A stretch of 64,000 nt of DNA, taken from Gyromitra esculenta (Eukaryota > Ascomycota > Pezizomycetes > Pezizales > Discinaceae). The DNA lies in contig JBCAML010000011.1 of assembly GCA_038503075.1 (NCBI GenBank), positions 1,550,001-1,614,000 of the forward strand. The letters are read 5' to 3'. Shown here in pieces: positions 57,923-64,000 of the stretch. The notes under the pieces are model-generated. The model had not been told where the DNA came from, made no database searches, and saw only the letters and a program-made list of their open reading frames with translations. The stretch's first letter is position 1. The number at the start of each line of letters is the position of its first letter. The position numbers and the translations under genes were made by a program.

Positions 57923-59659
57923 CTAGCAATCGCATCTCCCCACCCACCTCGGGAATGTCACACACTCTCTAATATTCTCTACCCCACCCAAGTAGCACAG
58001 CAGTCTATCGAATCCCATCCCAAATCCTCCATGCTCAGCAGATCCCCATTTTCGTAATTCCACATACCATCTCAAGTTACCCAGATCGTCTTCGCTATCA
58101 GAGACAAGACTGCGTGTTTTCATAGACGCCACGAGTTCTTCATACCGATGTTCCCTCAGAGACCCCCCAGCCAATTCTCCAACAGCAGGCAGGAGAAGAT
58201 CGAAGCAGGAAACTGTTTCCCTATCTTTATCCATCTCTCCAGAGGACATTAACATGTAGAATGGCTTTAGCTCGCGCGGGTAATCTGTAACGAAGATTGG
58301 ACCCCCCTTGCCATTCCCCCCAAAGGTCTGAGCAAGATATTTTTCGTGCTCTGCCTGTAATCCCGCGCCCCACGTGGGAGGAAACACAAATTTTACCTGG
58401 TTACAATTCACCGCAGACTGAAGTGCGTCGATTGCTTCGGTATAGGTCATGTGTGACCACTCGTTTTCTAGGAGACCTTTCCAACGCTGCTCTATTTCGG
58501 GAGCTTTATCGCCAGCTACTGCGAGAGTTTCAGCACCAATGTTGGAAGATAATATACCAGATACAAGGTCTTTTGTCATTTCTTCAACGAAAGTGAGAAG
58601 CGGATCGAGAGAGTTAATGAAAGATGTTTCTACTTCGAGCATGTAGAATTCGCTTAGATGTCGTGCGGTATCCGATTTCTCCGAGCGGAAAGTAGGTGAT
58701 AGAGTCCATACTCTCGGTAAAGCGGCAGCAAGTGCTTCCAAGTGTAGCTGGGTCGAGACTGTCAAGTATTTAGGGTTCCTAAAAAAGTGGGCAGACTTGT
58801 CTCCCTCAGCATCTATGGCCTTGGAAGAAACGGTAAAGACCTCCCCTGCACCCTCACAGTCGGAAGAGGTAATAATTGGAGGGTGACATTGAACAAACTC
58901 CCGAGAAGCAAAGAAATTTGTCAGACGAGAAATTATGTATGAGCGAAGTTGAAGTAGGTTGGTGTTTGCGGGAATACGGGAACGCAAATGGGGCAGTTTT
59001 CTTAGGTATTCAGCGGTTTGATACTTTTTTTGCAACGGATATGTCTATAATTTGATACCTATCAGCTCAGCTGAGCGAGTATTTGGAATTAAAATTTACA
59101 GGGACAAGGAAATGGAAGGAATCGGCGGATTTACTTCAGGATCTGCTTCCCCGAGAATTTTCACTTCTTGAGCCACAAGTTCTCGTTCCTGCTTCTCCCC
59201 ACCAAAAGATTCTTTCCACTCTCCTGTGATCTTGACGCTCGTCCCAGTTGTCAAGCTGGACCAGTCAACATTCTGAGCTTCCACCTGCTATGAAACCAAG
59301 TTCTATCGAAAAAAGAAATGAAGAAGAACAAAATGAAGAACCTACCCCTCACTCTGCTCTTTTGTCAGCACCGCCTGCAGCGGCATCGTGGTTGAACCGT
59401 CGGCGACATGTGCAAATGATACATTCTTCATCCGTCGAACTGAGCGGATCCATCCATGCACGGTTACTACCGACGAAGTATCGTGATTACCGCTGGTTTT
59501 GGTCACTCCGATATCATGATCAACATGCGTGTTTGAAATCTCATTGGAATGAATAAGGAGAGAAGCGATGGTCCGCGGAAAAGCAGCAGGAGACGATAAA
59601 TTGCGTACTTGGATAAGCCTGGGAACGAGTGATCGACGAAATTGGTGGAGTAGAACCAT
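57923..59659 (-). CDS. SLM5: Mitochondrial asparaginyl-tRNA synthetase
   Basis: Class IIb aminoacyl-tRNA synthetase charging mitochondrial tRNA-Asn. Exon 1 (59659 to about 59353) starts with a Leu/Arg/Ser-rich mitochondrial presequence (MVLLHQFRRSLVPRLIQVRN) and the OB-fold (VVTVHGWIRSVRRMKN). Exon 2 ends at 59135; exon 3 is 59044-57923. The joint of exons 2 and 3 (DPE/TYPLQKKYQTAEYLRKLP) is in frame. The joint of exons 1 and 2 is uncertain: a phase-1 donor at GTGAGG with the acceptor before CTCAG at 59278 closes the frame, but the acceptor context is weak. Catalytic motifs: motif 2 FRSEKSDTARHLSEFYMLEV and motif 3 GGFGMGFDRLLCYLGG with ENIRECVTFPRW at the C-terminus. The HLSEF motif is typical of the AsnRS branch. 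Confidence 0.93.
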
Positions 59660-61547
59660 GGTGAGCGTGGAAGTTGGTTGAGCCTCGCAATCGGTGATGA
59701 AGAAAAGCCCTGCCCTGCCAAGCCTCGTGAAGGTCAGGGGCTAGCCGAAAGTCTGGCTTGTCCGCTACAGGTCTCGGTTTCGGCTCTCAAGCAGGCAACT
59801 CTGTTTTGATGCCCCACCAAACCAGATTGTATCGGAAACAATCCGGAGCTCGGGCTTGTGCATTCGGGCCCACAGCCAACGTTAACCTACATATAATTAT
59901 TCCAAATCATGGTTTTGCTTGGTGTCCAACAATTCTTCCCTTCGCGTGTTGATCCACCGCGGGAGGGTAACGTCAAACTGGGACTTCAACTGATCTGGCG
60001 GGGCGATGCTGGAGCACGTCTTTTTCGGGGTTTGCGCTCTGCTTATTGCTCGAGGACTGTCGCTGGAAGTTTCTGGGAAACCCGTATGTCTTTAGTCTGA
60101 CCTAGTTGATGTCTCTTGTCCAACTGACAACAAGCCTGGAAAGATATATCTCCGCGGAGAGAGTTGGGGTTACCATAGCGACAGCAATGGGAATTGTTAT
60201 TGCATGGAAGAAACTCGATTTCAAGAAAATCGCATTGCGGCCTATAAACCCTAACCCACGCCGGTCATGATACTTCTGCTATAACAACGTCACGGTGGAC
60301 CACCTGCGTAAAGTGGCGCAGCTGGTAATAGCATCTCAGCATTTTAAAGCGCCAATCCAAAAAAAGAACTGAGTCCGGAAATCTCTAATGAACATGCAAG
60401 TGCATTTTGCTCTACCGTATAGTTTATCTTACCATATCACATCACTAAGAACCCAGCTTCGTTCCGATGCGCCTAGACCCATCCCCCACCCACAGCACAG
60501 AGATCAACTTGACAACAAAATTTTCAGCTCGAGAGGTAGAGAGGGGGGGGGGAGATTCGTAGCGCACCAATAGTCACCTATACCGATCGCAGTAACCAAC
60601 ATAGTTTTTCACAATCCAGACTCAGTCAATCGTTGAACAAAATCTCTATCTAATATGACGATGACCTCCGCACCGGGGGAAGAGATGATCAACAGCTCTC
60701 GTACGGATATGGCATGAAACCCCAAATTTCCCACAGCCACCCTTCCGACACCCGACAATCTGGATTAGATATTTCTGCGGTCAACGATCGGGCCCCAGCC
60801 GTGAAACAACTGGCCATGGAATACCTGGTAACTGGCGGTGTTATAGTTGTAGGAGCCAAGAAGCGACTATTTGTCATTGTGAACTGAAAACAAATTTATG
60901 GACTTCGAAAAAGAAATTAAGAAACATAGTGGGACTAAGTACATGTAGTCAGTTATGTTGATCGCTTGTTTTCTCGCGAGCCATGACTTGAAACGGAGAT
61001 CGAAATGCAAAAATACAGAGAGCTCCCGTCATCAGTACCCGCAATCTGGAACAGATATTCGCTTATCTACATGTACTCAAGGGTCGTTGCATTCACACAT
61101 CAGGCATCGCGGGTAGTATGCAGCATAGAATCTGCTGGGCCCCGCTAATCGACGTGGTGCTATTTTCAGAAAATAAATAAGACTGATAGTCTAAAGAGCC
61201 TCACAATTATGAGGCCCGGGTTTTACCGAGCTGTAAGGGCGGAAAGACGGGATTCAGGGCTACTTGAATGAAGATCGCCAACTGAATCTAGCCCTCTCCT
61301 AGTATCAAAATGTGGGGAAGGAAGGATACCGCGTCTGGCATTCGGTTTCAAACATTTACAGGTTCTTGGAAATTATGGAATAGCGCTCACCGACTTCCTT
61401 TGGCTAGCAAGCCCCCCATTCCGGAAAATATGGAAGTAATTGAAAAGGTATAAGTAGAATGACAGCGTCCCTTGGGTTGGAGAATGGCCAGGGCCTATTG
61501 ATTAGCATTTACCGCATATTCCCTTACCCAATCAGCTATACTTCGAA
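59660..61547. other. Intergenic tract
   Basis: Divergent spacer between the synthetase and the PARG-like gene. TACATGTA at about 60943 and 61069, and a G9 run near 60543. Short frames have no motifs. No tRNA was recognised. Confidence 0.4.
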
Positions 61548-62549
61548 ATGCCAAACGCACGTCAAATCGCCATTGCGGCAGGCACGGAGACGAAGCATTT
61601 GCTTCCCGAAATTCCGATGCGTTCTGGGAGTGATCCCACATCATATTTCTACCCATTTACCGAGCCACTACCGCCACTTCCTCAAGCCCAACGCCACAAG
61701 CTTCGCACAGCGGTGATTCAAGGTGAGCCATTTGATGTTTCCATCGAATGGCAAAACCATTCATTCCCACCTGATAACTCGGAAAATACGAGTTCTTTCC
61801 CATATTCCTCAGGAGGACAACAAGGAGTGTTAGCGGCAACCAATCGCAACAAAGCAGTTTTGTGTGAGCAAAATGCTCCCCGAGTGCACTACAAATCGAT
61901 ATTAGAGGGACAGCCTACAAACCGCATCCTTGTCCTCAACACCGCAAACGAAAAGAAGCCGGGTGGGGATTGGGAGGGGGGTATCTTGACTCAAGAGGAA
62001 GGGTTCGCTAGGAGATCGAATCTCGCGCAGGCACTCAAGAGCACAGACCCACGTTCAGAAATGGAGACCTATTACCCCCTTCCACAAACAGGGGCCGTAT
62101 ACTCGCCTAGCGTCGTGGTTTTTCGGGAAGGTTTCTCGAAGGGATACACGATTTGGGCAGATGAAGAGTGGACGACAATTTCTGTCGTTTCCGCACCTGC
62201 AGTTAGAAGGCCCAAAGTTAACGAAGCGGGAAACCATTACGCTTTCCTGGAGGAAAAAAACTTTCAACGCGAAAAAATGAAGACGGTATTACGGGTAGCG
62301 GCCCTGAATGGCCATATCAACCTCGTTCTAAGTGGGTTTGGGTCTTCAGATGGGGGAAATGGGGGGTCGCATAAAAACCCCCTCGAAGACGTTTGTGCAA
62401 TATGGGAAGAACTCCTCTATAAGGATCAGGAATTCGACGGTTGGTTCGCCAATATTGTGTTTGCGTTTGGGGATACGTATACATCGGGAAGTTGGATGAA
62501 GGACGATGCTAGTGAGAGCATTGCAATGTTCCAGAAGTTTTTTGGTTAA
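61548..62549 (+). CDS. Microbial-type poly(ADP-ribose) glycohydrolase-like protein
   Basis: Belongs to the microbial-type PARG group (TIGR02452/DUF2263), macrodomain-fold enzymes that remove ADP-ribose polymers. A single 333-residue open frame. N-terminal helical part (MPNARQIAIAAGTETKHLLP), then ILVLNTANEKKPGGDWEGGI followed by LTQEEGFARRSNLAQAL, which aligns with the diagnostic GGG-x6-8-QEE loop and Glu-Glu catalytic pair. Downstream are SPSVVVFREG, TISVVSAPAVRRP, and VLRVAALNGHINLVLSGFGS with the family's GxxGxG-like stretch GCGAFGN replaced by LSGFGSSDGG. The C-terminal FANIVFAFGD is the usual last strand. The GGD(W) in place of GGG is noted as a deviation. The start at 61548 is the first Met of the continuous frame. 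No intron is needed. Confidence 0.85.
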   Translation: MPNARQIAIAAGTETKHLLPEIPMRSGSDPTSYFYPFTEPLPPLPQAQRHKLRTAVIQGEPFDVSIEWQNHSFPPDNSENTSSFPYSSGGQQGVLAATNRNKAVLCEQNAPRVHYKSILEGQPTNRILVLNTANEKKPGGDWEGGILTQEEGFARRSNLAQALKSTDPRSEMETYYPLPQTGAVYSPSVVVFREGFSKGYTIWADEEWTTISVVSAPAVRRPKVNEAGNHYAFLEEKNFQREKMKTVLRVAALNGHINLVLSGFGSSDGGNGGSHKNPLEDVCAIWEELLYKDQEFDGWFANIVFAFGDTYTSGSWMKDDASESIAMFQKFFG

Positions 62550-64000
62550 ACAAATTCTATCCACACTCGAATTTTTGATAGTTTTTTCTTCCCACCTATT
62601 TTCTTAGCTTGTATCTTTTGGGTTGCAATTGGAGACTACTATTTTTTTTATTCTACTATTTCTTATCTTATCTTATATGAATTATTATCGTGATATCAGC
62701 GATCTCTTTGTTTATTTTTATATTTTACAGCTTATGCAAATATTATCAGTAAGGATACAGAAATTCGATATCGACAACATGAGCATATTTAAAAGTAGTG
62801 TCCAGTGCTATAGCTAAAAAACCGTTCCGCGAACCATCGTATTAGAGACATGGTACAGGTCATATGAACGAACACAAAAATATATATATGAGTTGACTAT
62901 TCTCTGTACAGGCACGTAAAATATGATGGATCCGACGTTGGGGTCAAGAGCTATCGGAGATTTCCGACGATAGCTATGCATATGGCGATCTTTATCCCTG
63001 TTCTCGATTTCACCCAATCGAAAAATACAGGATGAGTTTTTCGGGTCAACCACTATGCAATGTACCATGTCTTATCAGACTCAATCAAAAAAATAAAAAC
63101 TGTTGTCTCATTATTTTGGGTGGTTTTTGATTCAATCAAATCAAAAAAAGAAAGGAAGGAACCACTTACTGGGTTTGGTCCGCGATGCGATGAATGGTAA
63201 CTCACAAATGGTGAAGCCAGCAGGAAAGACATGGGCGCTTCCCATTACCAGTTTAACAATACGGGTTACGATACGGATAGATATTTATCCTGTGGATTTC
63301 CCGTGCATATGATGTGACCCGCGGTAAGGAGTCGATTCGAAGTATGCTCGGGAATCTGGAGTTACCCTCGTGCTGGAGTGTTCTGCAGACAAACCATGTC
63401 CAAGCGCCGCCAAGAAATACAGAATGATGATTTACGAGGGTCTTTAGCTTTTCATATTGTTTATCTAGGCATTTTAGACAACAGAAATTTTCACCCCGAC
63501 TCTAATCACTCATGATCTATGTGTGTATTTATAGGTTACACTGGCTACACCACGATCGAGCCCAGAAAAGCATGATGTTTAAGCCACTTAGTCGGCTAGC
63601 GCATGATGACAGACCCTTTTTATGTGCCCGGTCCCTGGGACCCAGAATTTTCGATGTGTATCAGCAAAGACATAACGCGTGTTTTTACCTTGTTAATTCA
63701 TGATCACGTTTCGCACCCCGCCTTTGGTATGGAATGACGTTGGTAGGAATGCTACTCAGATAGCGTTTGTACCAGCAGTTTGGCACCCAACAAGATAATG
63801 AATTTGAATAGCGCGGGTCTTAGGACCGCTCTAGATCTTGGTGTTGGCTAACATCGCTGGGGGCACTCGGTGAACTCAGAATTATCTCAGTTTTTTTGAG
63901 TAGGTACGCATGCGGTAAATTCCTTCGCCTTGAGTTTTAATTTTTTACGGTCGTCTTGGAGCAGAGTCTTGGAACCTTGTTAGCCACTAGAGTTTCACTC
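62550..64000. other. Terminal intergenic tract
   Basis: AT-rich, starting with a long T-rich stretch just after the PARG-like stop codon (3' processing region). Open frames up to 84 codons show no motif. No RNA gene recognised. Confidence 0.4.

Noticed and set aside
1..64000. CRISPR arrays, operons, ribosomal RNA genes
   Set aside because: No regular spaced repeats and no rRNA signature; the DNA is fungal nuclear.

Overview
The window reads as nuclear DNA of a filamentous ascomycete (Pezizomycotina). Genes carry short introns of about 55-80 bp with GTAAGT-like donors, CTAAC/CTGAC-type branch sites and CAG/TAG acceptors. Several predicted proteins belong to families typical of ascomycetes (Pac2-type WOPR regulator, Dal5-type MFS carrier, Zn2Cys6-like plus ankyrin protein). 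The long gene-poor tracts, many short inverted-repeat elements and gene-family content would suit a repeat-rich lineage such as Pezizomycetes or Helotiales, but that placement is only a guess. All gene models were built by hand from splice signals and reading-frame continuity; exact junctions are given where the frame closes.

Layout. 0-2.7 kb: gene-poor, with a palindromic element and a small coiled-coil ORF. 2.75-4.43 kb (-): three-exon allantoinase with a pair of GATAAG sites upstream. 4.4-10 kb: sparse, with two head-to-head ORFs for small putative secreted proteins, one broken at an A9 run. 10.1-13.16 kb (+): CorA-like Mg2+ transporter with a clear five-exon 3' part and an unresolved 5' part. 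13.64-16.25 kb (-): RAD54 recombinational-repair ATPase. 17.76-18.77 kb (+): proline-rich NPF-motif protein. 20.0-20.73 kb (-): orphan two-TM protein. 22.39-23.87 kb (+): Zn2Cys6-like/ankyrin gene with an in-frame stop. 25.0-27.0 kb (+): ten-exon MFS transporter. 27.4-28.5 kb (+): DUF218-family secreted protein with an apparent one-base deletion. 29.0-29.7 kb (-) and 30.1-30.5 kb (+): SYS1 (Golgi) and COA6 (cytochrome oxidase assembly), divergently arranged. 31-38 kb: no convincing genes. 38.5-39.7 kb (-): Gti1/Pac2 WOPR-domain regulator. 39.7-57.9 kb: about 18 kb without a supportable gene, holding several MITE-like elements. 57.9-59.7 kb (-): mitochondrial asparaginyl-tRNA synthetase. 61.5-62.5 kb (+): microbial-type PARG-like protein.

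Most genes are housekeeping and unrelated to each other. The one possible functional link is ureide nitrogen use: allantoinase with GATA-factor sites, and a transporter of the allantoate-permease superfamily about 20 kb away. The most unusual content is non-coding: several short TA-flanked inverted-repeat element families and a strong excess of the palindrome TACATGTA. No gene cluster that clearly forms a new biological system was found.
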